Shown: positions 35,139 through 44,708, counted from the first letter of the stretch. The stretch: 64,000 bases of DNA from Novosphingobium terrae (GCF_017163935.1 NZ_JABVZR010000002.1:1922001-1986000); one strand, 5' to 3'. The notes: a model not told the origin generated them from the letters alone. Numbers and translations: made by a program.

Positions 35139-35654
35139 ATGCCCACCAATGCGATCGCCCTGACGCGCCTCTTGCTGAGTGAACGCCTGTCGCTGTTGCG
35201 GCTGGCGCTGCGCATCGTGGGGACGAAACCGGCGGCCGAGGATGTCACCCAATCCCTGTGGCTGCGGCTTCAGCATATTGAGGATGACCCGCCGATCGCC
35301 AACAAGCGGGCCTATCTTTACCGGCTCGCTGCCAATCTCGCCACGGATCATCTGCGGGCCAGTCGGCGCCATGATGCGCTGTTCGATGCCGCTGCAGAGC
35401 CTGTCGATGTCTCCTCGCAGGCGCCATCGGCGGAGCGCAGCCTGCTCGACCGTGAGCGTCTGGCCCGCTTCGAGGCGGCGCTGGAGGAGTTGCCGCTGCG
35501 CTGTCGGCAGGTCTTTGTGCTGCGCCGCATCGACGGCCTGCCGCCCGCCGAGGTTGCGGAGCGGCTGGGCATTACGGTCAATGCCGTGGCCAAGCATGTC
35601 CGCATCGCGCTGCGCCATTGCCACGCCAGGATGAAAGACGACGCCGAGGCATGA
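35139..35654 (+). CDS. ECF sigma factor, FecI-like
   Basis: 171-residue extracytoplasmic-function sigma factor. Region 2 includes LRIVGTKPAAEDVTQSLWLRL and RAYLYRLAANLATDHLRASRR. Region 4 includes LEELPLRCRQVFVLRRIDGLPPAEVAERLGITVNAVAKHV. It is followed by FecR and an STN-domain TBDR, the standard cell-surface signalling trio: the receptor senses its ligand, FecR relays this across the inner membrane, and the sigma factor turns on the receptor gene. A Fur-like palindrome sits just upstream, so iron starvation probably permits expression. Confidence 0.93.
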   Translation: MPTNAIALTRLLLSERLSLLRLALRIVGTKPAAEDVTQSLWLRLQHIEDDPPIANKRAYLYRLAANLATDHLRASRRHDALFDAAAEPVDVSSQAPSAERSLLDRERLARFEAALEELPLRCRQVFVLRRIDGLPPAEVAERLGITVNAVAKHVRIALRHCHARMKDDAEA

Positions 35655-35762
35655 TCCGTTTTTTTGCCCTTCGTCAGTCCCGATTCCCCGGGCTCACGCG
35701 TCATGGAGTCAGAAGGCCTGTCGTGTCGGCGGTCCGCCGCGTGCCGAGGGGAGAGCGCATTC

Positions 35763-36728
35763 GTGCCCGATAAGGTGCCGATCCCGCAGGACATCGCCGA
35801 TGAGGCCGCCCACTGGTTCGCCGAGCGTGACAGCGGCCTGCTGACGGATGAGGCTGCTCTGGCTGATTGGCTTGCCGCCGATCCACGCCATGCCCAGGCC
35901 TTCGCCGAGATGGAGGGGCTATGGGGCGATCTTGGCGGTATCACAGTGCCTGCAACGCTGCGCGCCTCGCTGCCGGTGCAGCGCACGCCATCGCACGCCA
36001 ATGACAATCCCCGCCGATGGCGTCTGGCCGCCGTGGCTGCCAGCATCGCGCTTGTCGCTTTCGGGGCCGCGCAGGACTGGCCGATGCGGCTGCGCGCCGA
36101 TGCCGTCACCGCCATCGGTGAGCGGCGCAGCATGGCCTTGCCCGATGGCTCGCAGGTGGTTCTCAACACGCATAGCGCGGTGGCCTTCGCCTATCGCGCT
36201 GACCGGCGCGTGGTGCGGTTGCTGCGCGGCGAGGCGGCGTTCACCGTGGCGCCCGATGCGCGGCGCCCCTTTACCGTCGAGGCCAATGGCGGCAGCACCA
36301 CGGCGCTGGGCACCCGCTTCGTGATCCGCGAGGATGGCGCGCAAACGCGGGTGTCGGTCACGCAGCACAGGGTGAAAGTGGCCTATGCCGCCAGCGGATC
36401 GGCGCCGGTGATGCTGTCGGAGGGGCGCAGCCTTACCTATGGGCCCGGTCGGCGATGGGGCGTGCAGCAGGCGATCAACAGCGGTGACGCTGACGCCTGG
36501 ACTCAGGGCCAGATCGTTTTCGAGAACCAGCCCCTGGCCGAGGTGGTGGCCGAATTGGGGCGCTATCGCCCCGGCTATATCCGTGTCATCGGCGGCGATC
36601 TGGGTCAGCGGCGGGTCAGCGGCGTGTTCAGCATCGATGATCCTGTGGGGGCGGTGGCCCGGTTGCAGCACTCTCTGGGGCTGCGTTCCATGCAGATCAC
36701 CTCGCGCTTTATCCTGATTTTTGCCTGA
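35763..36728 (+). CDS. FecR-like anti-sigma/signal relay protein
   Basis: About 321 residues. The cytoplasmic N-terminal domain has DEAAHWFAERDSGLLTDEAALADWLAADPRHAQAF (FecR N-terminal/DUF4880). One membrane segment follows (WRLAAVAASIALVAFGA), then the periplasmic FecR domain (ALPDGSQVVLNTHSAVAFAY, RGEAAFTVA) and a C-terminal domain for receptor contact (VSGVFSIDDPVGAVARLQ). The start is chosen as a GTG at 35763 after GGGGAGAG; an ATG 20 codons upstream gives an atypical cysteine-bearing tail. It lies between the sigma factor and its receptor. Confidence 0.9.
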   Translation: MPDKVPIPQDIADEAAHWFAERDSGLLTDEAALADWLAADPRHAQAFAEMEGLWGDLGGITVPATLRASLPVQRTPSHANDNPRRWRLAAVAASIALVAFGAAQDWPMRLRADAVTAIGERRSMALPDGSQVVLNTHSAVAFAYRADRRVVRLLRGEAAFTVAPDARRPFTVEANGGSTTALGTRFVIREDGAQTRVSVTQHRVKVAYAASGSAPVMLSEGRSLTYGPGRRWGVQQAINSGDADAWTQGQIVFENQPLAEVVAELGRYRPGYIRVIGGDLGQRRVSGVFSIDDPVGAVARLQHSLGLRSMQITSRFILIFA

Positions 36729-36853
36729 CGCTGAATTTTTTCGCGATCGGGAGTCCTCCTTGGAAAAGCTCGCACGTCATAGATGTGAAAGGCGTTCGCA
36801 TTAGCAATAGCGGCGAGCGGCCTTCTGCTTTCAGATGAATGAGGGAAGACGCT

Positions 36854-39316
36854 GTGACATTGAGCCCCCCACGCCGAACCATGGCCCCGGCACGCGCTGC
36901 CGCTTTGGCGCTGCTGGCCACGAGTGCGCTGTCCGTGATCACATTCAACCCCGCGCCTGCCTATGCGCAGGGCGCGGTCACTTACGATATTGCGGCGGGC
37001 TCCCTGTCGGGCGTGCTCAACCAGTTCGCGCGCCAGAGCCATGTCGAGCTGATCTATGATGCGCCGCTGACGCAGGGCATCGCCAGCAATGGCCTCAAGG
37101 GCAGTTATGGCGCGGTGGAGGGGCTGTCGCGCATCCTCTCCGGCACCGGCCTGACCTATCGCCAGACGGGCGCCAACACCTTCACGCTGGAGCGGGCGCC
37201 CGCCGCTGACGCCCGCACCGTGCAGCTGGGGCCGGTGCAGGTCGAGGGTGCGGCGCAGGGCGCTGCAGACAGCGCCATGGCCCGGCCCGATGCGGTGCCC
37301 GGCATCAAGGGTTATGTTGCCACGCGCGGCGCGGGGGCGACCAAGACCGATACGCCGCTGATCGAGGTGCCGGCCTCGATCTCCGTGGTGACTCATGACC
37401 AGATCGTCGATCAGGATGCGCAGAGCGTCTCGCAGGCGCTACGCTACACGCCCGGCATCGTGGCCGAACAGCGTGGCATCAATGAGGATTCGCTGGAATA
37501 TCTCTACACGCGCGGCTTTCAGGCGCGCAGCTTCCTCGACGGGCTGGCCATTCCCTTTTCCGGCTTCAACGTGGCGACGCGCGACGCCTATCTGATCGAC
37601 CGGGTGGAAAGCGTGCGCGGCCCGGTCTCGGTGGTCTATGGCCAGACGCCGCCGGGCGGTCTGGTCAACATCGTCTCCAAACAGCCCACCACCCAGCCGC
37701 TGCATGAGGTCTTTTTCGAAACCGGCAGCTATGGCCGGGCGCGGGGCGGCTTCGATCTGGGCGGGGCGCTCAATGGTTCGGGCACGCTGTCCTATCGCCT
37801 GACCGCTGTGGGCATGACCACCGGCACCCAGACCGCCTACGTCCGCCAGAAGCGCATCGCCGTGGCCCCCGCCATCACCTGGAAGCCGGACGACCGCACC
37901 AGCCTGACCGTGATCGGCAATTACCAGAAGGACCCGGAGGCGGGCGCCTTCAACTATGTGCCCGCCGTGGGCACGGTGCTGCCCGGCAAGGTGGCGATCC
38001 CGCGCTCGCTCAACACCGGCGATCCGGGCTATGACCGCTATCGCAAGGAAGAGGAAAGCATCGCCTATCGCTTCGAGCACAGCTTTTCCGATGCGCTGCG
38101 CTTTCGCCAGAATTTCCGCTATCTGCACAACAGCCAGACGATCCATCATGTCGGCGACGGTTCGAGCTATGATACCACCGGCACGGCTCTGACCCGCATC
38201 GCCTACAACAATTTCGGCACGGTGGATGCCGTCACGCTGGACAATCAGCTGAGCGCGGATTTTGCCACGGGGCCGCTGCGGCATAAAATGGTGGTCGGGG
38301 CGGATTTCCAGAACACGCAGTTCGACCATCACCTCTATTACAGCCGGCTCGACGGGCTCAATCCGGCCAATCTGGTGATCGCCGCACCGGTCTATTTCCA
38401 GCCCGTGCCCGAGCCCAACTTCCTGCTGGGCAGCTCCACGCGTGAACGCACGCAGCAGGCCGGGATCTATGCGCAGGATCAGGTCTCGCTGGGGCAGCTG
38501 ACCGTGGTGGGCGGGCTGCGTCAGGACTGGGCGGGCACGCATAGCCTGTCCTACAAGGATGGCAGCGTGACCGATCAGAACAGCCATGCGCTGACCGGGC
38601 GGATCGGCGCGGTCTACAGGATCACCCCCTGGCTGGCGCCCTATGTCAGCTTCTCCACCTCTTTCCAGCCGCAGGCGGGCAACACCGATACCGGGGCGCC
38701 GCTCAAGCCCACAAAGGGCAAGCAGGTGGAGGCGGGGATCAAGATCCAGCCCGGCGGCGGCAAGAGCTTCGTGACGCTGGCGGCCTATGATCTGCGCCAG
38801 ACCAATGTCACCGTGTCCAATTCGCTCTACACCGGATCGGTGACCCAGACCGGCGAGGTGCGTTCACGCGGGGTCGAGGCCGAGGCGCATGCCTGGCTGA
38901 CCGCGCGGCTGCAGCTGATCGGCAGCTACACCCATGATGAGGTGAAGAACACCAGCGCCACCGCCAACATTCTGGGCAAGGCTCCGGCGGGCATCCCGCA
39001 GGATATGGCGGCGCTCTGGCTATCCTGGGATCTGCCGGAGGGCACGCTGCCGGGGCTGAAGCTGAGCGCGGGCGGGCGTTATGTCGGCGGCAGCTATGGC
39101 AATCCCACCAACACCTTCCGCGTGCCGTCCTATACGCTGGCCGATCTGGGGGTGCAGTATGAGCTTGGCCGCGCGGTGCCGCGGCTGAGCGGCGTGCTGC
39201 TGGGCGTGAATGTCAGCAATCTGTTCGACCGGACCTATGTCACCTGCACCGATCTGACCTATTGCACCTTCGGGCAGGGGCGGCAGGTGCTGGCCAGTCT
39301 GAAATACCGATGGTGA
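36854..39316 (+). CDS. TonB-dependent siderophore receptor with STN signalling domain
   Basis: About 820 residues. A signal peptide ends at APAYAQG. An STN domain follows (VTYDIAAGSLSGVLNQFARQSHVELIYDAPLTQGIASNGLKGSY), found only in receptors that signal through FecR. Then come the plug (PLIEVPASISVVTHDQIVDQ, SVRGPVSVVYGQTPPGGLVNIVSKQ, a siderophore-receptor pattern) and a barrel ending LASLKYRW. The probable start is a GTG at 36854 after AGGGAAGA; ATGs at 36839 and 36881 are alternatives. It overlaps the PepSY gene by 7 bases. Likely imports a ferric siderophore. Confidence 0.93.
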   Translation: MTLSPPRRTMAPARAAALALLATSALSVITFNPAPAYAQGAVTYDIAAGSLSGVLNQFARQSHVELIYDAPLTQGIASNGLKGSYGAVEGLSRILSGTGLTYRQTGANTFTLERAPAADARTVQLGPVQVEGAAQGAADSAMARPDAVPGIKGYVATRGAGATKTDTPLIEVPASISVVTHDQIVDQDAQSVSQALRYTPGIVAEQRGINEDSLEYLYTRGFQARSFLDGLAIPFSGFNVATRDAYLIDRVESVRGPVSVVYGQTPPGGLVNIVSKQPTTQPLHEVFFETGSYGRARGGFDLGGALNGSGTLSYRLTAVGMTTGTQTAYVRQKRIAVAPAITWKPDDRTSLTVIGNYQKDPEAGAFNYVPAVGTVLPGKVAIPRSLNTGDPGYDRYRKEEESIAYRFEHSFSDALRFRQNFRYLHNSQTIHHVGDGSSYDTTGTALTRIAYNNFGTVDAVTLDNQLSADFATGPLRHKMVVGADFQNTQFDHHLYYSRLDGLNPANLVIAAPVYFQPVPEPNFLLGSSTRERTQQAGIYAQDQVSLGQLTVVGGLRQDWAGTHSLSYKDGSVTDQNSHALTGRIGAVYRITPWLAPYVSFSTSFQPQAGNTDTGAPLKPTKGKQVEAGIKIQPGGGKSFVTLAAYDLRQTNVTVSNSLYTGSVTQTGEVRSRGVEAEAHAWLTARLQLIGSYTHDEVKNTSATANILGKAPAGIPQDMAALWLSWDLPEGTLPGLKLSAGGRYVGGSYGNPTNTFRVPSYTLADLGVQYELGRAVPRLSGVLLGVNVSNLFDRTYVTCTDLTYCTFGQGRQVLASLKYRW

Positions 39317-40476
39317 GGGGCTGGTCGCTGGTCCATCGCTGGAGCAGCCTGATCTGCACGCTCTTTCTGCTGATGCTCTGCCTCACCGGCCTGCCGCTGA
39401 TCTTCAGCGCGGAGATCGACCGGGCCTTCGATCGCACCGCCTATGATCCGCCGCAGGCGGGCAGGGCGGCGCCCTCGCTGGACCGGCTGATCGCCATGGG
39501 CCGACGGCTCCATCCGGGGCAGGAGGTCATCTCGCTTTATGCCGATGACGATGCGCCGGTGATCACCCTGCGCATGGCGCCCTCGCTCAAGGCCTGGCAC
39601 GAGCGCCCGGCGCTGGAGCATCTGTTGCAGTTCGATGCCCATTCGGGCCGCCTGCTGCGCGAAGGCAGCCGCAGCGAACTGGCACGCCGCAGCCCGACAG
39701 CCGTCCTGCTGGCCTTGCATCGCAGCCTGTTCGCCGGGCTGCCGGGCGAGCTGTTCCTCGGCGTGATGGGGCTGCTTTTTGTGGTGGCGGTGGTGTCGGG
39801 TGTGGTGCTGTATGGGCCCTTCACCCGCAAGCTGCCCTTCGGCACGCTGCGCAGGCATCGCGGCGCGCGCCGGCGCTGGCTGGATCGGCACAATCTGCTG
39901 GGGATCGTGACGACATGCTGGGCTCTGGCGGTCGGCGGAACGGGCATCATGAATGAGTTGGCCGTGCCGCTCTTCGCCGCCTGGCAGCAGAGCGAGATGC
40001 AGGCCGTCCTCAAGCCCTATGCCGGTATGCCGGTGCCCGGGCAGGACCATCTGGTGTCGGCGCAGGGCGCGGTGGACACGGCCATGGCGGCCTTGCCGGA
40101 CACGCATATGCTCAGCATCGCCTTTCCCGATGCGCGTGACGGCAGCCCATGGCATGACATCGTCTGGCTCAAAGGCAGCACGGCGCTGACCAGCCGCCTG
40201 TTCCATCCGGTGCTGGTGGATGCGCGAACCGGCAGGCTGACCGGCATCGTGCCCATGCCCTGGTCCCTGCGCGCGCTGGAGGTCTCCCGCCCGCTGCATT
40301 TCGGGGATTATGGCGGGCTGCCGCTCAAGATCCTGTGGGCGCTGCTCGACGGGGTGACGATCATCGTGCTGGGCAGCGGGCTCTTTCTGTGGATCATCAA
40401 GGGTTTCAGGGTGCATCGCCCGGGGGCATCGGCGGAAGCTGCATCAAGGCCGATCAGCCCCGAAGCACGCAGCTAG
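39310..40476 (+). CDS. PepSY-associated membrane protein, siderophore/iron reductase type
   Basis: 388-residue inner-membrane protein of the PepSY_TM family. Membrane segments: [21 protein letters not shown] at the start, [22 protein letters not shown] (near 160), [21 protein letters not shown], and the C-terminal [16 protein letters not shown]. Histidines near the segments (HRW, LHRSLF, DRHNLLG) are typical of the group, thought to reduce ferric siderophores or heme-like cargo after import. The ATG at 39310 overlaps the receptor stop codon (ATGGTGA), suggesting coupled translation. Confidence 0.88.
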   Translation: MVRGWSLVHRWSSLICTLFLLMLCLTGLPLIFSAEIDRAFDRTAYDPPQAGRAAPSLDRLIAMGRRLHPGQEVISLYADDDAPVITLRMAPSLKAWHERPALEHLLQFDAHSGRLLREGSRSELARRSPTAVLLALHRSLFAGLPGELFLGVMGLLFVVAVVSGVVLYGPFTRKLPFGTLRRHRGARRRWLDRHNLLGIVTTCWALAVGGTGIMNELAVPLFAAWQQSEMQAVLKPYAGMPVPGQDHLVSAQGAVDTAMAALPDTHMLSIAFPDARDGSPWHDIVWLKGSTALTSRLFHPVLVDARTGRLTGIVPMPWSLRALEVSRPLHFGDYGGLPLKILWALLDGVTIIVLGSGLFLWIIKGFRVHRPGASAEAASRPISPEARS

Positions 40477-40799
40477 GCGCGGTGCGGCGCAAACAGGATC
40501 ACCGCGGCGCCGATCAGGCACAGGGCCGCGCCGCCCAGATCCCACAGGTCAGGCCGAACGCCTTCTGCAAACCAGAGCCACAACAGCGCGGAACCAATGT
40601 AGATGCCGCCATAAGCCGCATAGGCCCGGCCCGCGTCCGCAGCATCGACCAGGGTCAGGGCATAGGCGAAAAGGCCAAGCGAGGCGCATCCCGGGATCAG
40701 CCACCAGGGTGACTTATCCATCCGCAGCCATGCCCAGAACGAAAAGCAGCCGGCGATCTCTGCCAGAGCTGCGACGATATAGATGAGAATCGATCGCAT
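40473..40799 (-). CDS. YnfA/UPF0060 family small membrane protein
   Basis: 108 residues with four hydrophobic segments ([21 protein letters not shown], then [36 protein letters not shown] and [18 protein letters not shown]). The [21 protein letters not shown] and RPDLWD segments are diagnostic of the YnfA family. It is related to small multidrug resistance proteins, but its function is uncertain. It converges with and overlaps the end of the PepSY gene by four bases. Confidence 0.92.
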   Translation of the reverse strand: MRSILIYIVAALAEIAGCFSFWAWLRMDKSPWWLIPGCASLGLFAYALTLVDAADAGRAYAAYGGIYIGSALLWLWFAEGVRPDLWDLGGAALCLIGAAVILFAPHRA

Positions 40800-40836
40800 A
40801 AAGATGCTCTAGGCACTTGCCAGCGTCTTGTCAGCA

Positions 40837-40854
40837 CAGGACAGCACTGTCCTG
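40837..40854. terminator. Small hairpin between ClC and YnfA genes
   Basis: CAGGACAG-CA-CTGTCCTG, an 8-base-pair stem with a 2-base loop, 29 bases after the ClC stop codon on the minus strand. It may end the ClC transcript or act at the YnfA promoter. Confidence 0.4.
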
Positions 40855-40882
40855 CACTCACCACCGATCAGAGCCGCACAGA

Positions 40883-42154
40883 TCACCCCATGAAAGGGCG
40901 GGAAAGGGCGTGATACAGCTTCTCGCGGCAGACACTCGCGCTGACGGCATCGGCGATCAGCGCCGTGGCGAAAAGCGGCAGGATCATGGTGCGATCCGCC
41001 GTCATCTCCATCATGATGATCACCGAGGTCATCGGCGCGCGCACCACGCCGGTGAAATAGCCGACCATGCCCAGCAGCACGATGGCGCCCGCCGAGCTGC
41101 CCGGAAAGCCCATAGAAATCAGCTGGCCAAGCCCGGCGCCCACCGACAGCGATGGCGCGAAAATGCCGCCGGGCGCGCCGCTCAGGGCGGTGGCGAGGGT
41201 GGCGATGAATTTGGTCGGGCCGAAGATGACGGGGGCCGATTGGCCCATCAGCAGATGGCGGGTCGTCTCATAGCCGGTGCCCCAGCTCAGGCCCCGGCTC
41301 AGCCAGCCGGTGGTGGCGACGATCAGGCCACACACCGTCGCCAGCAGGATCGGGCGCGCGCGGATCTGCGTCAGCACCGTGTTGCGGGACTGGCCCATGG
41401 CGATCAGGCAGCGGGAAAAGCCGCCGCCTGTCAGCCCGCCCAGAATGCCCGCGATCGGCGCGACCATCAGCATGGTGCTCAGCGGCATGGCGCCGCTCAT
41501 GGCGCCGAAATAGACATAGTCGCCCGTCAGCCCCAGGCTGACGAGGCCGGAGATCATCACGGCGGCCATCACCAGCACCGCCACCTTCTGCTCGAAGGCG
41601 GAGGCCAGTTCCTCGATGGCAAAGGCCACACCGGCCAGCGGTGTGTTGAAGGCCGCCGCCACACCCGCCGCGCCGCCCGCGATGATGATCCCGGCAGAGA
41701 CCGGCACGCGCAGCCAGCGATGCACCGCCACCATCAGCGCGGCGCTGATCTGCACCGTAGGGCCCTCGCGGCCCACCGAACCGCCGCTCAGCAGCATGGC
41801 CAGCGTGCAGGCGAATTTGGCCAGAGCGGTGCGCGGCGACACCAGATCGCCCTTGATCTGGCTGTCCGGATCATGGCTTGCGGCCATCACCTGCGGAATG
41901 CCCGAGCCGCGCGCGGCAGGCCACCAGCGGCGGGTCATCCAGACCACCCCGGCAAACATTGCCGGGGTGAGCAGAAAAGGCGCCAGAGGGGCTGCCTGAA
42001 CCAGCTTGAGGAACAGATTTTGCGCCACCTCGCCGAGCCGGGCAAAGGCAATGGCGGCCAGACCGAGCAGCACCGCGCCGGCCAATGCGGCCATGCGCCT
42101 TTGCGCGACAGTGATATGGCGACGTTTCAGCGGCGAGGGCAGATGGCGGGGCAT
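40883..42154 (-). CDS. ClC-type chloride channel/antiporter
   Basis: 423-residue membrane protein. The three ion-pore motifs are present: GSGIPQV, GREGPTVQ with the gating glutamate, and GGIFAPSLSVGAG. The conserved tyrosine region reads GMVGYFTGVVRAPMT. This is the usual core length without C-terminal CBS domains. The glutamate after SVGREGP supports coupled or gated chloride movement; whether channel or Cl-/H+ exchanger cannot be decided. It is a single gene between unrelated neighbours. Confidence 0.93.
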   Translation of the reverse strand: MPRHLPSPLKRRHITVAQRRMAALAGAVLLGLAAIAFARLGEVAQNLFLKLVQAAPLAPFLLTPAMFAGVVWMTRRWWPAARGSGIPQVMAASHDPDSQIKGDLVSPRTALAKFACTLAMLLSGGSVGREGPTVQISAALMVAVHRWLRVPVSAGIIIAGGAAGVAAAFNTPLAGVAFAIEELASAFEQKVAVLVMAAVMISGLVSLGLTGDYVYFGAMSGAMPLSTMLMVAPIAGILGGLTGGGFSRCLIAMGQSRNTVLTQIRARPILLATVCGLIVATTGWLSRGLSWGTGYETTRHLLMGQSAPVIFGPTKFIATLATALSGAPGGIFAPSLSVGAGLGQLISMGFPGSSAGAIVLLGMVGYFTGVVRAPMTSVIIMMEMTADRTMILPLFATALIADAVSASVCREKLYHALSRPFMG

Positions 42155-42214
42155 CGGCTGCGCTTAGGCCCTGATCGGCCCGACTTCCACCCTTTCACGC
42201 CGATATAGTGCAAA

Positions 42215-42712
42215 TTACCCATGAGCGGCGCGCGCGCGGCGCCAGACCCTGGCCAGCAGCCTGTCCACCGAGACCGGCCCGGCTCCTGTCAGGCAGAGGG
42301 TCACAATGCCCGCGATGTAGAGCAGATCGGTTTCGTAACCGGGCTGGCCGAAATGAGCGCCTGCCGCGTCAAAGGACATCAGCTTGATCGAGCTGAAACC
42401 GTTGGGCCAATGCACCGTGATCGTGGCGACGATCAGCACGATGATCATGGGAATGGATGCCAGCGGCACCAGCGCGCCCAGCAGCATGCACAGTCCGCCC
42501 AGCAATTCGACGGCGATGGTGGCATAACCCAGCAGATGCGGGAAGGGCAGGCCCATCGCATGCAGGATGGCGGGGAAGGCATCGGGTCCGCGCGCCAGCT
42601 TGGCAAAGCCGTGCTGCATGAAACCGAAGCCGATGATCAGGCGCAGCGGCAGCGCGGCCCAGCCGGGCGGCAAGGGCAGGGGGGATGTGGCAAGCTGGCG
42701 TATATGGATCAT
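42215..42712 (-). CDS. DoxX-family membrane protein of the bufferin locus
   Basis: 165 residues, four membrane segments (LRLIIGFGFMQHGFAKL, HLLGYATIAVELLGGLCMLLGAL, IPMIIVLIVATITVHW, LLYIAGIVTLCLTG). DoxX proteins regularly accompany MNIO/DUF2063 bufferin genes (sometimes named BufD) and may serve in redox handling or export of the peptide; the exact role is not established. It follows bufC by 49 bases and has its own SigF-type promoter overlapping the bufC stop codon. Confidence 0.88.
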   Translation of the reverse strand: MIHIRQLATSPLPLPPGWAALPLRLIIGFGFMQHGFAKLARGPDAFPAILHAMGLPFPHLLGYATIAVELLGGLCMLLGALVPLASIPMIIVLIVATITVHWPNGFSSIKLMSFDAAGAHFGQPGYETDLLYIAGIVTLCLTGAGPVSVDRLLARVWRRARAAHG

Positions 42713-42738
42713 CGTGGCGACCTCCTTTGTCTGAAGGC

Positions 42739-42765
42739 CTACGTGTCAGAACCGCTTGCGGTTAC
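42739..42765 (-). promoter_or_regulatory. SigF-type promoter P4 (GTAACC-N16-CGTAG) for doxX
   Basis: On the minus strand GTAACC (42765-42760), a 16-base spacer and CGTAG (42743-42739). The -35 hexamer overlaps the last codons of bufC. Same architecture as the other three promoters in the locus. Confidence 0.78.
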
Positions 42766-43514
42766 AGCGGATCGTTGGAAATCTGCGCGATGATGGCATC
42801 GGCAAGCCATTGCGCGAGCCAGGCTCCGGCGATTTGCGGGCCTGCGGCCTCGCCCTCGCGCGCCACCAGCATGGCGCAGAGGGCGCCGAAGTCGCAGCCC
42901 TTTTGCAGCGCCTCCAGCGCGCGGGCCTCGGTGCTTTCGAGGGTGCGGAAGGCAGGGGTGAAGCCTTCGCGCCAGATGAGGATGGCACCTTCTTGCGGCA
43001 GTGTCTGCACGGCAGGCGGGGTTTCGCCTTGCGTGATGGCGGACCAGATGGCCCCGGCATTGCTGCTGGCGGGCAGCAAGGTAAGGGCGGGGATGAAGCG
43101 CAGTCTGGCGCGGTCCCAATCGATCGCGGCAAGGCTGGCGGGATCGAGCGGCGGGCTATCGGGCGCGATAAAGGCCTGAGCCAGCGCGCATTCCAGCGCG
43201 GCCAGATCGCCGACCTCGGGATCGTGGGGGTAGAGGCTGCGCAGGGTGGCGGGAAAGCCCAGCCCATAGGCGTCCAGCGTCCAGCTGAAGGGCGGTGAGC
43301 GGTCGATATGCTGCGCGGCGGCGGCCTCGAACGCCGCATGGCCCAGCCATGCGTGAAGCGTGGGGTAGCTTTCGCTCAGGCAGGCCATCAATTGCGCGCG
43401 ATAGTTGTTGAGATAGACGCTGAGGCCCGCCTCCGGGCGCGGCACCTTCAGCTCGGGCGTGTCTTCGCGGGTCAGCCAGTCGCGCAGGCCGGTTTGCAGG
43501 GTGAGCAGGCTCAT
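42762..43514 (-). CDS. bufC: DUF2063 protein, bufferin maturation partner BufC
   Basis: 250 residues. The N-terminal DUF2063 pattern reads RPEAGLSVYLNNYRAQLMACLSESYPTLHAWLG, followed by LGFPATLRSLYP and DLAALECALAQAF. In characterised MNIO systems this type of protein binds the precursor and is needed for the oxidase to modify it. The ATG overlaps the bufB stop by four bases, so the two are translationally coupled. No signal peptide, consistent with modification in the cytoplasm before export. Confidence 0.92.
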   Translation of the reverse strand: MSLLTLQTGLRDWLTREDTPELKVPRPEAGLSVYLNNYRAQLMACLSESYPTLHAWLGHAAFEAAAAQHIDRSPPFSWTLDAYGLGFPATLRSLYPHDPEVGDLAALECALAQAFIAPDSPPLDPASLAAIDWDRARLRFIPALTLLPASSNAGAIWSAITQGETPPAVQTLPQEGAILIWREGFTPAFRTLESTEARALEALQKGCDFGALCAMLVAREGEAAGPQIAGAWLAQWLADAIIAQISNDPL

Positions 43515-44341
43515 GCGGGTATACTCGCGGATTGGGTGGCGATCTGGCGGGCCATATCCAGCTCCTCCAGCAGATCGGCCAGCGGGGGAATATCGTCGTC
43601 GCGCTCGATCATGGTGGCGACGGGGCCGGTGCGCTCTAAGGCCTGCGCGTAAAGTGCCCAGACCGGGGGCGGCACGGGCTTGTCATGGGTGTCGATCAGC
43701 AGATCGCGGCCCTGGCTGTGCCCGGCCAGATGGATCTGTTTCACCCGCTCTGCCGGAAGGCCTGCCAGATAGGCCAGCGGATCGAAGCCATGGTTGGCGG
43801 CGCTGACCACGATGTTGTTCACATCCAGCAGCAGATCGCAGCCGGTGCGGGTGCAGATCTGGTCGAGGAAGGCCCATTCGCTCATTTCGCCATCCAGCGT
43901 CAGATAGCTGGAGGGGTTCTCGATCAGCATGCTGCGGCCCAGCGCGTCCTGAGCGCGATGGATGTTGGCGCAGACCACCTCCAGCGCTTCGAGCGTGTAG
44001 GGCAGGGGCAGCAGATCATGCGAATTGAAACCACCGATCCGCGACCAGCTGAGGTGATCGGAGACAAACAAAGGCTCCACCGCATCGACCAGAGCGCGCA
44101 GGCGGCGCAAATAATCCGCATCGAGGCCATCGGCGGACCCCAGCGACATGGAAACCCCATGCAGCGCCACCGGATGGCGTTCGCGCACGCGGCGCAGCAC
44201 ATCGAGCGGGCGCCCGCCGGGAACCATGAAATTCTCGGAAATCACCTCGACGAAATCGACCGCCACCGGCGCCTCGCCATCGAGAAAATCGCCATAATGC
44301 GGCTTGCGCAGGCCGAGGCCGAACTGGTGAGAGGCAGCCAT
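43511..44341 (-). CDS. bufB: Multinuclear non-heme iron oxidase (MNIO, DUF692), BufB
   Basis: 276-residue TIM-barrel iron enzyme that converts cysteines of a precursor peptide into modified, metal-binding groups (thiooxazoles in studied bufferins). The metal-binding set is visible: H61 (LHGVSM), H96 (SDHLSW), E141 (LIENPSS), D173/N175 (LDVNNI), H184, H204 and H208 (QIHLAGHS), D217/H219 (DTHD) and E246 (ERDDDIP). GAGGAGG is 6 bases before the ATG at 44341; an ATG two codons earlier would sit on that site. Substrate candidates are BufA2 (just upstream) and BufA1 (46145). Confidence 0.94.
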   Translation of the reverse strand: MAASHQFGLGLRKPHYGDFLDGEAPVAVDFVEVISENFMVPGGRPLDVLRRVRERHPVALHGVSMSLGSADGLDADYLRRLRALVDAVEPLFVSDHLSWSRIGGFNSHDLLPLPYTLEALEVVCANIHRAQDALGRSMLIENPSSYLTLDGEMSEWAFLDQICTRTGCDLLLDVNNIVVSAANHGFDPLAYLAGLPAERVKQIHLAGHSQGRDLLIDTHDKPVPPPVWALYAQALERTGPVATMIERDDDIPPLADLLEELDMARQIATQSASIPA

Positions 44342-44354
44342 GCCCATCCTCCTC

Positions 44355-44391
44355 AAAAAAAGAGGTCCGGCCACCCCCCGGCGACCGGACC
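44355..44391 (-). terminator. Leaky intrinsic terminator between bufA2 and bufB
   Basis: On the minus strand, stem GGTCCGG / CCGGACC with a 14-base loop, then TC and seven Ts, immediately after the bufA2 stop codon. The T run abuts the bufB ribosome site. It should let bufA2 be made in excess over the modifying enzymes. Confidence 0.75.
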
Positions 44392-44397
44392 GATCTA

Positions 44398-44667
44398 TCA
44401 CTTCGGCGCGGTCAGGCTGCCACCGTCGGCCTTGCACTGCTTGGCGGTTTCGCTCTTGAAGCCCTGACCCTTGCAATCGTTCATGCCCTTGCAGTCATGG
44501 CCTGCCGACTTGCAGTCCGACTGGCCCTTGCAGGCGTTCACACCAAAGCATTCGACCTTCATGGCGCTGCTGCTTTTGGCCAGCGCCGGGGTGGAGGTGG
44601 CGGCGCCCGAAAGGGCCAGAAGCGCAGCGGCGGCGGCAAAGCTGACGGCGGATTTGGAAGCGGTCAT
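44398..44667 (-). CDS. bufA2: Bufferin precursor peptide, BufA2 type
   Basis: 89-residue exported peptide. The signal peptide runs to about residue 30 (TPALA-K). The mature part has six cysteines (40, 46, 52, 59, 65, 78) in repeated blocks, CFGVNACKGQSDC and HDCKGMNDCKGQGF, the layout of BufA2-type bufferins. After modification by BufB-BufC such peptides bind copper in the periplasm and protect against excess metal. AGGAG is 7 bases from the ATG. It is expressed from a SigF-type promoter at 44709-44735. First gene of bufA2-bufB-bufC-doxX. Confidence 0.9.
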   Translation of the reverse strand: MTASKSAVSFAAAAALLALSGAATSTPALAKSSSAMKVECFGVNACKGQSDCKSAGHDCKGMNDCKGQGFKSETAKQCKADGGSLTAPK

Positions 44668-44708
44668 GATGATCTCCTGAAGAAGGTTTGCCCTGTTGGC
44701 CTCCCTCC

